64,000 nt of DNA from Sorghum bicolor. Lineage: Eukaryota > Streptophyta > Magnoliopsida > Poales > Poaceae. Every line of letters starts with the position of its first letter. Positions within the stretch are counted from its first letter, which is position 1. The position numbers were made by a program, and so were the translations under genes. This document shows, one piece after another, positions 33,209 through 44,173 of this stretch. The notes beneath the pieces were generated by a model. It had not been told where the DNA came from. It made no database searches and was given only the letters and a program-made list of their open reading frames with translations. The stretch covers positions 1,364,001 to 1,428,000 of the forward strand of contig NC_012872.2 in NCBI RefSeq assembly GCF_000003195.3, read 5' to 3'.

Positions 33209-36200
33209 TTATGTGTTAAGCAGCGCCTGGATTGCCGATATAGCACGTAGCCGGATTTGGTTGGCTGCTTCTATCTCCTTAATGTCATCATCGGCAGAAC
33301 CCTCTATCGGCTTCAGTTTCTTCTTCAGTTGAAGTGCCTTGCGACCATGAACGTTTCGCTCGTGCTCAAGAAGCTTGATGGTCTCTGGCAGTTGGCTCTC
33401 TTCCTGTTGAGCTTGGGATAAGGCGTCCTCCACTTCCTTGAGTTCTGCCAACAAGGATTCTCTTCTTGCCGATAGATCGGATATTTTCTGCTTCAGCGCG
33501 TCTCCTGAGGATCTCAGGATGCCGATGTTCTTGTGCTTCTCATCGGTCAAGAGCTTCTCTTTCCTCATTTCGTCGGAGAGTTGAGTCTGAGCAGCTCTAT
33601 CGGCAAGACGCCGAGAAGCTCTCTGGTACTGCAGCTGGCGACTCTCCAGATGAGCGGCTTGGAAAAGGGTTTCTTCGACATCGGCTGGGATTTGGCCTCT
33701 GAGAGTTCTGAACAGGGTCTTGGTAGGGTCGGAGTCGTCAACCAACTGCGCTGTGTCTTGGTGAAGGAGAGCTGACAATTCCTCCAGTCTGGTCCTGATC
33801 TCTGCCGATGTAATGCCAACTGTCTGAGAAGAGCTTGCCTCTTCGCCTTCTTCCTCAGAGAGATCGATGGCGAAGGAGCACAGGCTGTCGGGAGAATCTT
33901 GTTCCTGGGAGGGAGAGCAAAGTTAGTTCATACTCGGAGAATCGGCAAATAATACTGGTAAAGGTTGGGTGGCTTACTTGTTTTAAGGCTATTTCCTGCC
34001 TTTGTCTGAAAGATGCCGATGGAGATGCAGGTTGATCGGCTAAGGTTGCCGATGGGACGATATCGATTGAAAGAAGACAGGAAGGGTTATGAGACTAAAT
34101 GAGAATAAGTTTATCGGCGGAAGTATTTTTGAAATATGTTACCTGGAGGAGGAACAACAGTTGTCTGAATCGGAGGAACCGCCGATGATATAATTGGACC
34201 TGCCGGGCCAGTTGTTTGTTCACCCACGTCAGCTGATGTACCTTCTGTTTGAGGTTCTTCCTGCTGGGGTTCTTCCATCTGTGGTGCTTCCTGCATTGGT
34301 TGGGGAGATGGTGCTTGCTGTGTCTGGACGTCTGGAGAAGAAGGGGAAGACTCCACCGGAATTGGAGATACCGGAGGAGGAGGGGGAGTTGCCACTTTCT
34401 GGCGTTTCGTTTCGGCCCTGGTACTCTTGGCGCCCTTCCTCTTTGGCTGGCTGGACTGGGGGCATCGGCACCTTGGCGTGTGGCTTTTGCCGATGCACTG
34501 GTTTGCTGCAATGACAAGAAAAGTTTATGAGTATAAATGCAGTCGATATAAGAGTGATTGGTATGAATAAAAATGGGTTGACAAATTGCCTTGAAAGCTT
34601 GTGCCAAAGTGGAAGCGGCTACCGTTGATGATGTTTGAGTCCTCTTGGTGGTAACTTTCTTGAGGCGCACACCCCGGTGCACGATGGCAGCCAGAGTGGG
34701 AGCGTTGCGGCCGATTGAGGAAATTGGACCTGATGGAAACAGGTCAATCGGCTTACCACTTCTGCTGACCGATAGAGGGATGTCGTCGACCTGCAAAGGG
34801 ATACGAAGGTGAGTTACCGATATATAAAAAAAATGGAATATCGGTTTGGAATACTTACAGCGTCATCGGGAACTTGGTACTCGGGATCAATCATGCCGCG
34901 ATACGAGGAGGCTGATTTGCAGAACAGATGCTCCTTCCATTCTGCCCACCATAGTTTGTACGCCTGGGTAATGAAGGCGGCCGGAACCCACTCTGACAAG
35001 TCTACATCTGTATCAGCATTTGGTGGTAGCTGGGCTACTCGGATCCACTCGAGAAAGTTGGCGATGGGCTCCCTGGGTTTTATCACATCGGCATAAGGAA
35101 GTGCAATCGGCAACTGGCCGAAAGCTAGCTGACGGGCTAAGGCCGATGGATTGTAAAATTCATAGGTTTGGGGAGAGGTTTTTGTGCTACCAAAGAAATT
35201 CACTGGTATGGCTCTGGGAGTCACAATTGCCATCATCACCTCATTATCCCTATCAAGGGCTTCATCGAATGGATTGAAGGTTAGAGGGAGCATGCTGTCT
35301 GGGTCATCATAAGCCAACCATGGTCGTTCATCTCTGGCTAAACCCTCATACAGAGTCTGGAAAAACTGGCCAATCTGATCCGGATTACTCCCTGAACCAG
35401 GTAGAACTATGGCAGCTTCGCCAAAGTTCAGGGGGGGCACGTGTTGCCGATTCCTCTTCGCCCAACACGTGATTTTCGGCTATATCTCTTGGGAAATGTT
35501 GTGTGAACAAGTTGAAGTCAAGGCGCTTATGCAAGTGCAGATTAAGCCACATGTTAATAAACCACCAGGGACCTCCCAAGTTGCCGATAGACTGACCAAG
35601 CAGGAGTTTCTGAGCTACCTGATGGAGAAGATGGTAAGCAGCGCCAAGCAAGTATCGGCCGAGAGGAAATTGGCCACCGTTAGCCAGTCTCTCTGCTGCC
35701 GATAGATAGACAGAAGTCGGTCCTGCCGATCGACCACAGAATACGAACTTGTCCAGCCACATGTTCAGAAAGGTGGTTTGTTCCTTTATGGTGACAGGCC
35801 CCTTCCCACGGTACTTCTGAATGTACCCCGACCAACCGCCGATAGCGCGAGTCTCCACTTTGGCACTAGGGGCGGTATCAAAGAAGTGGGTGCTATCGGC
35901 AGAAGAGACGTCTAGACCAGTGAGCATAGCTACATCGGCAAGAGTGGGAGAAACAGGGCCGTGGCCAAAGACGAAAGCATTAAGGGTATCTGACCAAAAA
36001 TAAGACGCAGCTATCAACATGACTCGTTCTTGTGCATATCGGCAATAGATAGCCTGATGCATTGGGCTAGTTTCCTTTCACCCCACTGGACTTCATTCGA
36101 GTTGCTGACTCTCAAGAACCAGTCTTTCCACCCTGCAGTAGGGCTGGGCCAAGAGCGAAAGGTGTCTTTCCACAGATCTAAAGAAAAATTTTCGGCTCTA

Positions 36201-36462
36201 AAGGGAATCCTGTTGGTTTCTGCATTGATAAGGTTAGTTGGATCTGGATCCCCTAGAGGGCCGAGACATTGGAGGTGTGGTTGATCGGTGGGGATGACAA
36301 TTTTATTGGACAACTCCTAGTGTTTTGGGGAATAAAAGAAATACAAAGAAAAGAAAAAGGAAGATATTCAGTAAAATGAATTACGGATGAACAGGGATAC
36401 GAAGAAAAATACAGGAGACGAGATGGAGATCTGACCTCAGGGACGACGAAGCCAATGGCCAT
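33209..36462 (-). pseudogene. Antisense plant mobile domain (PMD) gene carried by the Tat element, apparently six exons
   Basis: On the strand opposite gag-pol. It probably starts at ATG 36462 (MAIGFVVPE). Suggested exons: 36462-36436, 36316-34859, 34790-34590, 34505-34143, about 34070-33978 and 33904-33209. Introns have GT-AG borders except one GC-AG (after 34590). The large exon encodes a PMD (Aminotransferase-like plant mobile domain): WKDWFLRVSNSNEVQWGE, RYAQERVMLIAASYFWSDTL, FVFGHGPVSPTLADVAMLTG and GPWWFINMWLNLHLHKRL. Then come a Pro/Glu-rich linker and a C-terminal coiled coil (residues such as QKISDLSARRESLLAELKEV). Frame breaks near 36060, 35425 and probably 34445 suggest this copy is inactive. 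Host PMD proteins (MAIN/MAIL1 in Arabidopsis) act in transposon silencing and development; function here is unknown. Exons 5 and 6 are the least certain. Confidence 0.75.
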
Positions 36463-36609
36463 CTTGCCGCGAAGAGAGCGTTTGAGGGCGCCGGAGTTGA
36501 TGAGGAGGAGTGCTTGTCGGAGGTCTTGGAGTTTCGAATGGCGCCGCCGCTGGGAAAGTAAACTTGGGTGATGGAATGATGTGATAGGGAAGGAGTACCC
36601 GAGAAGAAA

Positions 36610-36620
36610 CTATTTATAGG
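36610..36620 (-). promoter_or_regulatory. Candidate TATA box for the antisense PMD gene
   Basis: On the minus strand the sequence reads CCTATAAATAG, about 150 bp upstream of the antisense ATG at 36462. The leader between them is GC-rich and has no ATG of its own in a better context. Confidence 0.6.
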
Positions 36621-37090
36621 ATAAAATGGGAAAGGGCAAATCTGACTTATCTCTTTGCCGCCTCCGAGAAATCTGAGGGTACTCAGGTAGATATGGTAAC
36701 TGTTCGCACGGTAATCAAGGGATTGCGCAGGCGATTTGACGGGAAGCGGTCATTATCTGAAGATATTTTACTGTGCGAGATCTCCTGGTCGGTCCATTAG
36801 CAGCGTTCTATAACGGTCATATTGCCGATGGGCGAATAAAGGGGAGGTAGCCGTTTGAACAAACGTCCTGGTCAGTATATCGGCAGATCTTTGTAACGGT
36901 ATTATTGCCGATGTACGGTTGAGAGAGAAATAGCCGTTTAGGAAGTCGGGGATTTCGAGGAATCTGTGGGAGAATAGGATCAGAGTTGTTCAGATTGAGG
37001 TTGTCGGTTACCAGATTAGGAGCATTAATTGCGAGAAAAAGGCATCATTACTGCAGAGAATTTCGGAGCATTAATAGTTTTATACTCCGA

Positions 37091-37101
37091 AATTGGGGGG
37101 C
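37091..37101 (+). other. Polypurine tract before the 3' LTR
   Basis: AATTGGGGGGC, directly before the 3' LTR start; the expected site for plus-strand priming. Confidence 0.7.
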
Positions 37102-37104
37102 ATG

Positions 37105-37820
37105 TGTTGACACCGTTTTTGAGCACGTGTCCAGGATGGCAGGATAAGGTGGCAGTATACTATTTACAAAGATGAATTGCCGATGAGGATGGTTGCCGAT
37201 GAAGGAGAGGTCGGATGTGACTAAGTCTGTAGCAGTAATGTGTTTATGTCGATGGCTATAATGGGGAAGTCTGCCGATGACCATGGCCAGAAATCTGCCG
37301 ATGACTATGGCAAGGAGTCTGCCGATGATATGGAGGAGGAGTCCGGAAACCACTGATCGGTTTAATGAATTTTAGTTCGTCACGGATGATAGCTTTGTTA
37401 TTTCCTTATTTATTTAAGTCGTTTTGTATACGGATTCCGTGTAATTTGGAATTCGAATTCTAGTCGTGTTTAGTTGTAGCTCTTTGAGCAGGGTATAAAT
37501 ATGAACCCTAGGGCCTTGTAATGATCAATCAATCAAACACACGTTTTTACTCATATTCCAGCATCTACTTTTCGACGACTTCGTCATATTTTTTTCTCTT
37601 TTACTACGAGTTCTTAAGAATTCGTCGACTTAAGCTCGGCGTATTCTCGAGTTCCGCGTGAGTACCTCTTAGCCGTGACATCCGGGCGCATCGCTGTTGT
37701 CAGGACTAAAGTATTCGAGTTATCACCTTTGCCGATAGCAAGGTCAAATTGGCTGGCACGCCTTAACGTTTAAATCGGGTATTAGCCCTTTGTGTTTGCA
37801 GATCAGTCTTTGCATCAACA
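37105..37820 (+). repeat. 3' LTR, 716 bp
   Basis: Same length as the 5' LTR. Comparison by eye shows about 8 substitutions and no indel, roughly 98.9% identity. Ends TCAACA. Confidence 0.95.
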
Positions 37821-37868
37821 GGAAGCTTCCTCCATTAGCGACTAATCGAGCGCCAAATCCTCCATTAA

Positions 37869-38017
37869 GGTCCTTTTTGGTTTCCTCTACTAAATTTTAG
37901 CTAGTTAAAATTATTTTAGTTACTCTTGAGTGACTAATAGGACTAAACTATTTTAGTTTTTTTAATCAATATATTTAGAACTTTAACTAACTAAAATTTA
38001 GTTGGCCAAACCGACCC
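37869..38017. mobile_element. Tourist-like MITE, about 149 bp
   Basis: Left end GGTCCTTTTTGGTTTCC and right end GGCCAAACCGACCC are inverted, flanked by TAA (37866-37868 and 38018-38020), the target preference of PIF/Harbinger elements. The interior is a palindrome around CTAAAATTTAG. Confidence 0.8.
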
Positions 38018-38133
38018 TAAATTATACGTACTTGATACTAATCTCATGCTTGCCGACCCCCTCCATTACACGTACCGTCCCTCTCTCGTTGGCTCTACTC
38101 GTCCTCGTCACTCCTAGCTGCTAGCTTAGCCAA

Positions 38134-38406
38134 ATGGCCCGTGCCGCCGTCGTGCTCGCCCTCGTGGTCTGCTGCCTACTTGTGGCCACCGCGCCAGCAC
38201 ACCGTCCCGTGGACCATCCGCCAGCAAGAGTGGCCGACTCCGTCGTCCTCGTCGACCGCAAGCCCCTGCCCCAGCCGGTGCGGGCTCTCGCAGACTGCGC
38301 TGAGGTAGCCGCCGATGAGCAGGGCGCCACCGCGCTTGCTGTGCCCGAGGAGGAGGACGCCGGCGGCTGGCCGCATGGAGGCGAGCAATGGTGGTGTCAG
38401 CATTAG
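38134..38406 (+). CDS. Small hypothetical secreted protein, 90 aa, probably truncated
   Basis: The frame begins MARAAVVLALVVCCLLVATA, a good signal peptide with likely cleavage after Ala-Pro-Ala near residue 22. The rest is Ala/Pro/Asp rich and unrecognised. The tail (HGGEQWWCQH) runs into sequence that on the other strand looks like a CACTA transposase exon, so the 3' part has probably been replaced by that element. It could be the remnant of a small secreted-peptide gene; no hormone motif is visible. Codon use is GC-rich like grass first exons. Confidence 0.35.
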   Translation: MARAAVVLALVVCCLLVATAPAHRPVDHPPARVADSVVLVDRKPLPQPVRALADCAEVAADEQGATALAVPEEEDAGGWPHGGEQWWCQH

Positions 38407-38414
38407 AGGTCCAG

Positions 38415-39455
38415 CCCATAGCTCCGAGGACGTCATCTTGATCCATACGGTTAGCAACATTTAAAAAAATCTCCACATCTTCAGACCCAAGACAACATTA
38501 CCCTGCTCATACCCTGCTCATCATCATCACGGCCATCGTCTCCAATCAGATCATGTAGGCTGATGTAATCACGGTTCACACTATCACCACCTGCCGCTGC
38601 AGATGTTTGTCGTCCCCTATCATTCACCGTTGACGAGTTACCTCTGTCGGATGCACCAGTCGCACTTGGATCTACTTCTTCACCGTGATACTTCCAGACG
38701 GTGTAGTCCTTGACGAAGCCAATGCCGGATCAAGTGAGACTGCACCACGTTATCTTCCTGGAGAAGGTTGTTCTTGCAGCTATTGCATGGACAAATGATG
38801 CGTTCTCGACTCAAACGCACATGGTGCTTTTTCGCAGCGGCAACAAACTTTCCCACATGTCCCAGAAAAGCCAAATTGTTGCTGACCCTTGGTGTCTTAT
38901 ACATTCACTCTTCCCTATCCATAATGACCGTAACCACCTTGCACACATAAAGGGAGAAAAATAAATAAAGCCATATGAAAACATGTGAGTAGCCCTAGAT
39001 CTAATTTTCTCTCTCTCCTCCATTTGGATCTAGATCTAGATCTAGCTGAAAACCACCTAAATAATGCAAAAGAGAGAAAATGAGAGTTAGAGAGTAAGAA
39101 ATCCACCTTTGCGGTGCTCCCCTTCACCAAATAAAAGGGCAAAACGTTTACTCCTCTAAGATATCAAATATTAGGATTTTGAGGTTAAAACCTTAATAAA
39201 TGGAGAAGGAGTCACGGAGAAGAAAAATGAGTTACTGCTTTTATAGGCACAACCTTAATCGTGGCGGGCACATTACAAAAATCGTCATGGTTAATAGCTA
39301 ATTAACCGTGGCGGTTTCTGTTAGAGCAACCGCCATGGTTAAACAACTAACCGTGGCGGTTTAATTAGGTCAACTACCACGGTTAATAAGAAATTAACCG
39401 TGACGATTTTGTTATAGTGATCACCACGGTTAACTGATTATCTATGGCGGTTGTC
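38415..39455 (-). mobile_element. CACTA transposon remnant with transposase N-terminal exon and subterminal repeats
   Basis: On the minus strand 38904-38680 encodes a Transpos_assoc-type domain (ICPCNSCKNNLLQEDNVV, with the CPC..C.N and HL...GL pattern). The frame continues to about 38560 with the usual Asp-rich DLIGDDGRDDD segment. Around 39255-39455, motifs of the type AACCGTGGCGGTT recur in both orientations, as in CACTA subterminal regions. One TTATAGTG at about 39411 resembles a CACTA end, but repeats continue beyond it. The element has lost most of its transposase; borders are approximate. Confidence 0.65.
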
Positions 39456-39458
39456 GGG

Positions 39459-39515
39459 CCGGCAGCCCAACCTAGATTAACTGAGGCCGGCAGCCCAACC
39501 TAGATTAACTGAGGC
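39459..39515. repeat. Tandem duplication, about 28 bp x 2
   Basis: GCCGGCAGCCCAACCTAGAT... appears twice in direct succession between the CACTA repeats and the small ORF at 39536. Confidence 0.8.
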
Positions 39516-39535
39516 GGGCTCTTCTGTGCTCCAAA

Positions 39536-39811
39536 GTGTCTCCCAAAAAATTTTCCGAGGTGACGATGACGGTGGAGCAGGGGTGGGGCTGGCCGGGGAC
39601 GGCCGTGTCGGGGAAGGCAGAGGACGGCGAGAGGCGGCGGCCGTACGACTCCGTTTCCGAATCTGATTGCGACTCGGACTCCGACGACGAGGACAAAGAC
39701 GGGCATCTTCCGGTGGCTCTGGAGGCTGGCGGATCACCTCTTTGCCGGCAGACATATTCCGATGCTTCGATCCTTGTCAGCAACACCTCTTTGTACAAAA
39801 TTGTATATTGA
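39536..39811 (+). CDS. Hypothetical ORF, 91 aa, uncertain
   Basis: A frame with an acidic Ser/Asp stretch (SESDCDSDSDDEDKDG) and no recognised domain. An open frame also exists on the opposite strand, as expected of repetitive GC-rich sequence. It lies between a CACTA remnant and the 3' side of the ribosomal protein gene. It may be a captured gene fragment or chance; low confidence that it is expressed. Confidence 0.2.
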   Translation: MSPKKFSEVTMTVEQGWGWPGTAVSGKAEDGERRRPYDSVSESDCDSDSDDEDKDGHLPVALEAGGSPLCRQTYSDASILVSNTSLYKIVY

Positions 39812-40141
39812 TTTATGAAATAAATGATACACCTGTGCTGTTGTACTATGAATGGATCAAACATTCAAACTGCTGTAGAACCTGGTAGTGACTGTCAGCA
39901 GCCGTAGAACGACGTTATACACCATGCTTCCAACCAAGAAGCAGAGCACGCCTGAAACATCTAATGACAAGCATGATCGACAATGCAAAAGTGTGTTAAA
40001 ATCAAGTTGATAGGTTCTGCCTCTCATCCTATCCTACAACGTTATAAAAAAAGTCAAGAGATATTACAAAGACAACACTTGGTTTCAAAGAAAACGCATC
40101 TGCCAATACAGATGAGACTGCAGAAACCTGGCGAAGCAGTT

Positions 40142-43100
40142 CTACTTCTGCTTCTCCTCCTTCTCTTCCTCCTCCTCGATTGCATACTCGTCGTCGTCGT
40201 CTGAGTCATCGTCGTCCCAGCGGTCATCATCAGAGTCAAACTCGATATCATAGTCATCCTTCGTATGAGCCTGGCTGTAACCGCTCAGCTCGTTCCTCCC
40301 GTCATCCTCGTTGATGAACTCCAGTCCATATACCGCGTCTCTGTGCTTGACGACCAGCCAGCGAAGCAGCCTGTCCTCCTTGTTCAGATAGTGAAGTTCT
40401 TGTGGGAACGAAGGTGGAACCATCATGGTCATTTGCATAAGTTGGCCCTGTAAATGGGGAAGCGATCTTTAAGACAAGTACACATGAGCAAGTTCTTAAG
40501 GTATACACAAGAGCAGGTCAAAAAGAGAATTATGTCGAGATATATCACGTTTTTTCGTCCAGGCAAAAGGTTCAAACAAAACTTGGCAATGGTTTAAGCT
40601 TCACAGTTAGCAGACAAACTGAAAACATCCATCGTGCCCCTATCAGCTGCTTTTGCCATTCTACTTCATCTGCTCTGCTGCTTGGCAATCCTTAGAAGAG
40701 GAATTGATAAATCACGCCATGCAGGTAAAGCCATAGCAATGTCCAAAGTTCACCTTAAAGCAGGTAAATCATTTTTTGGCTAGTAAATCATCTCATAACA
40801 AAGTACTTTCGTTAATCATGATGAAGTATAAGCACTAATAAATTCTATTCGCATGTCAACACTGCTTAAATTAGCACCCAATGATTCTTAGAAGTGTTTT
40901 GGTTACTTATTGGTTTTTTGTTTTTTTGTTTTTTTGGGGGATAGTTATGTCCTAGGCAAGCCAGTTACAAGTTGAGCATCCTTTGCTGAATCTAAAAACA
41001 CTCAGCCCTTACATTCTCTAAAGTTATAACAGTGCAGTTTCCCTTTCTAATTAGAACAAGCTAACAAGTTCCAGCATCACTATCATATATATTGTGTTTA
41101 ACGAGAATGGCTCAATCGTGGCAGTTAAGGTTACCAAGAGGACAACCGAGGATGGCATTATACAAATATGACAGGGACCAAGAACAAAGCCAGCAAGTCA
41201 TACTTGACCCAACGATGGCTTCTTATACTGAAACCCATCACAGTTGCATACAAGCTACAAGCTGGAGTAACAGCCACAACATCTGGTGTCTAGAGGATGA
41301 TGCAGCACAGCACTTTTTTTTCTCTAATCTTCAAAAGACACTGGAAGGTAAACTCAACTACTTATCTCACAATAAATGCCTAAACTCCATGTTTCGAAAA
41401 ATGAAACTCTGTGGCCTGTTTGCATGGCAGTGTAGAAAAGCTGCCTGCGCCAGGCATCGCTCCCAAGGCGTTCGATTTCGAGCGCCTGCCTGGCACACGT
41501 TCCTAGGCCAGGGCTGTATCCCAACACACCATAATAGTAATAGCGCTATGGCACTATTTGTATCATCTTGCAAACTGTGGACCGCAGCTTGCATGTTGTT
41601 AAACAAAAACCTGAAAGCTGAAACAAACAGGTTCCAGATTGTAACAATCCACGTGCTAGATTGTTACAGTTAGATTTTAAAAAACTGCGAGTTGAAATTC
41701 ACAAGCTAAAAAAGCAGGGTTGTCAAAACTAAAATAATAGTGCTTACAAACAATCAGCTGATCTTGGAATGTTGATAGAAACCTACATACAGTATATGCT
41801 ATAACCGATAAACCAAAATCTCATCACAATGTGGAGCAATACTTAAAATTTGACCACAATGCTAATCTGAATTAGAAAAATGTTGTAGCAAAGCAATAGT
41901 CCCTATAAAAAAACTCATAGCATGAAGTGGAAAAGGATACCACAGCTGAAAGAGAAAAATATAAAGAAAATTACTCTGCAGGACCCTAGTTAATGCGACC
42001 ATGCAGAATGCTGTTAAAGAAACTTTGTCGGCAGGAAACTAACAAATCAGTGTCCTACAGACAAAAATCCCAAAAACTACAACTACTTTGATCAGTTTTG
42101 TCAACCTAGCAGAGAGAGAATTACAAGGAAGGTGCAATATCATAAACCTTTGTTAAAGAAATAGATAACTAAACTGATGTACCTAGCTAAAGCAATATAC
42201 AATTTCGGTATACGGCACTGAAGGGTAGCACTAGAGGATTGAAATTAAACTCAGTTGAAATGGTATTATTGTCCTGTGAAACAATGCTTTTGGGTAGTGT
42301 TCTGAGTTTCCTAAGACCTAATCTGGTGCCTGCAACAGTAATTTTGTTAGTTTCCAGTTCAAGGCTTCAAGTAGGTCCAAGTTTAGTCCTTTAGTCTGAA
42401 AAAAAAAAGCCCTACTGGCTGAGAAGTGTAGCTCTTAATGCAAAGTAAAAACATAAACACGCTTGGAACTGATGAATTGTTTGTCATGTTCAATATTGCA
42501 CTTTGCGCAACTGAGAAAACTTCTATCCAGGTAAGTAAAAGATTGGAATGCTGTAGCTTAATAACTTTCTTCTGATACAAAGATGTGAGCAATTGATTCT
42601 ACAAACAAGACTGCGGAAGCATGACCAAGGTGAAAAAAAAAACATCTTTTCCAACATGTAATATTGCTTCAGGAACATAATTTTATGTTTCGTTCATTCA
42701 TTTGTAGAGTAGTGTAATGTCATCTAAGAAACTCCGTCAGTGCGATCATATGATTTCAGACTTGCGACCATGCAAACGAACAATCACAAAAGCACTACCC
42801 TCTTCGCCAGAGAACAATTCCGAAGGTACTGCGAAGGCCAATGACAATAGATACTAAAGAACCCTAGGGAAAAACCTACTTGGGCATTTCATCGAGCACG
42901 CCGAAGGCACATCCACAGCAAGTCACAAGTCCGAAACCCCACAATGCCACGGTTCCTTTAGGCATTTCCCTCGAACACCATCCAACAATTAAAAACACGC
43001 ACCTAGCCGGGATCACGAGCACGCGGGGCCGCTCCATGACGGCGGCGAATCGGAGAAGTGGAGCGGTGGAGCAAAAGGAGGGCGGACGGACCTGGAAGTG

Positions 43101-43274
43101 GCGGCCGTCGAGCTTCTTGATGCCGTAGCCGAGGTTGACCTTGCCGAAGGACTTGACGTCGGTGACGACCCCGTTGCGCTGGCAGGCGCGGCGCGCCACC
43201 CGGGTCACCAGGTCCGCTACGACCTCCCTGGTCACCGTCGGCTTCACCAGCAGCATGCAGTCGTACAGCGGCAT
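40142..43274 (-). CDS. Organellar small-subunit ribosomal protein bS6 (mitochondrial type), 162 aa
   Basis: Two exons, 43274-43092 (61 codons) and 40447-40142 (101 codons plus stop), joined by a 2,644-bp GT-AG intron in phase 0. Exon 1 encodes [19 protein letters not shown] and [19 protein letters not shown], the first half of the bS6 fold. Exon 2 encodes [14 protein letters not shown] and [20 protein letters not shown], the second half including the conserved 'ED.LLR' helix. A strongly acidic tail follows ([20 protein letters not shown]), not part of bacterial S6. The protein binds 16S-type rRNA with bS18 in the small ribosomal subunit. There is no N-terminal presequence before the S6 domain, which is also the case for mitochondrial-type plant S6 as far as I recall; targeting would rely on internal signals. 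Open frames inside the large intron are not genes. Confidence 0.9.
40448..43091 (-). other. Large intron of the bS6 gene
   Basis: Donor CAG|GTCCGT at 43092/43091 and acceptor TTACAG at about 40448. Contains no recognised gene; the long frame at 41092-41673 on the other strand has no recognisable domain. Confidence 0.8.
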
Positions 43275-44173
43275 CTCGCTTCGCTTGTCGGAAAGAGGAG
43301 GTGTGGTGTTGGGGAGGAGCCGAGGCGTTCTCCCTCCTCCCGTTCGATGCGGCCCCGCGCCTCGCGCTCGCTCCGCTCCGCTCTGCCGCCGCCGCCGACG
43401 ACGTCGACGATTCCGAACTGGTTGGGGGCTGGGCTTGGGAGGCGTCGGGGAAGCGACAGAGGTTTGGTTGGGGGTTTGGCTGTTGGGCCTTGGGGCGTTG
43501 ATGGGCGTAACTGGGCTGGGCTGGCCTGGCCTGGCCTGGTCTGGGCTGTGTGCCTGTTGACTTGAAGATCTGGTCTTTCCACGTAGGAAATCAGAGTGAA
43601 ATGCAAAACTGTTGAAAGAACGATCAGCTACAGCCGTCATGGTGTACTAATCATTCGCTGGTGTGGAGTGTAATAATTCGGGATCAATCCGACGTCAGCT
43701 AAGTAAGTGTATTTAAAAAACTGCTACTATGTAATAGAGGCACACATGGGTGAACACGCAGACTCAGCATCCATCCCTGCCCAAAAAAAAAGAACTCGTT
43801 TGGACTGTAGCCTCCCTCTGAGACAACTAAACTTACTCTTATCATCATGCCAGGCGAGCATTTCTTGTCCTGGCGCTGGAAACCGAACGTCGGGGATTCG
43901 GAGCGGCAGACGAGTATGTGCAGAGATGAACAACCAAACAAGTCCCTGTAAGCACTAAACAACGATGGTGTGCGTCGCCATCGTCCATGGATCAGAGACG
44001 ACGAGCTAGTAAGAAGAAGAATGGACGGGTGACGCCGCAAAATCGATGCCGACAAAAGCATCGATCTCTTTCTTCATTCCGGCCGGGCCGGCGGTGACGG
44101 TGAATCGGTGATTTTCTCTGGTGGTCTTGTGGCACCGCGCGCGGGACGGCAGGCAGGCCGGAGCAGGATGATT
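43275..44173. other. Upstream region of the bS6 gene, no other gene recognised
   Basis: GC-rich near the bS6 start and then mixed. It should contain the minus-strand promoter; no clear TATA box was picked out. Overlapping frames at 43098-43640 are shadows of the bS6 exon and leader. Confidence 0.45.

Larger units (their letters stand above)
25417..37820 (+). mobile_element. LTR retrotransposon, Ty3/gypsy Tat lineage, with antisense PMD gene
   Basis: 12.4-kb element with two LTRs of identical length (716 bp), each starting TGTTGA and ending TCAACA. Flanks AGAAG (25412-25416) and GGAAG (37821-37825) agree at four of five bases as a target duplication. The internal order is primer-binding region, gag, protease, reverse transcriptase, RNase H, a second (archaeal-type) RNase H and integrase, then a 4-kb region with an antisense gene, and a polypurine tract. 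The gypsy domain order, two RNase H domains, no chromodomain and an extra antisense ORF mark the Tat lineage (Grande/Retand/RIRE2/Ogre group). By eye the LTRs differ at about 8 positions, so the insertion is young, yet gag-pol carries lesions. Confidence 0.93.

Noticed and set aside
38134..38406. Phytosulfokine-like peptide precursor
   Set aside because: Signal peptide present but no YIYTQ core or other known hormone motif.
39411..39420. TTATAGTG as the exact end of the CACTA remnant
   Set aside because: Subterminal-type repeats continue past it to about 39,450, so it is not a convincing terminus.
41092..41673. 193-codon frame on the plus strand
   Set aside because: Lies inside the large bS6 intron, opposite strand, no recognisable domain and average composition.
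42876..43640. 254-codon minus-strand frame as a longer N-terminus of bS6
   Set aside because: The S6 domain starts at [10 protein letters not shown]; the upstream part is low-complexity Pro/Arg leader sequence and the frame runs through the intron at its other end.
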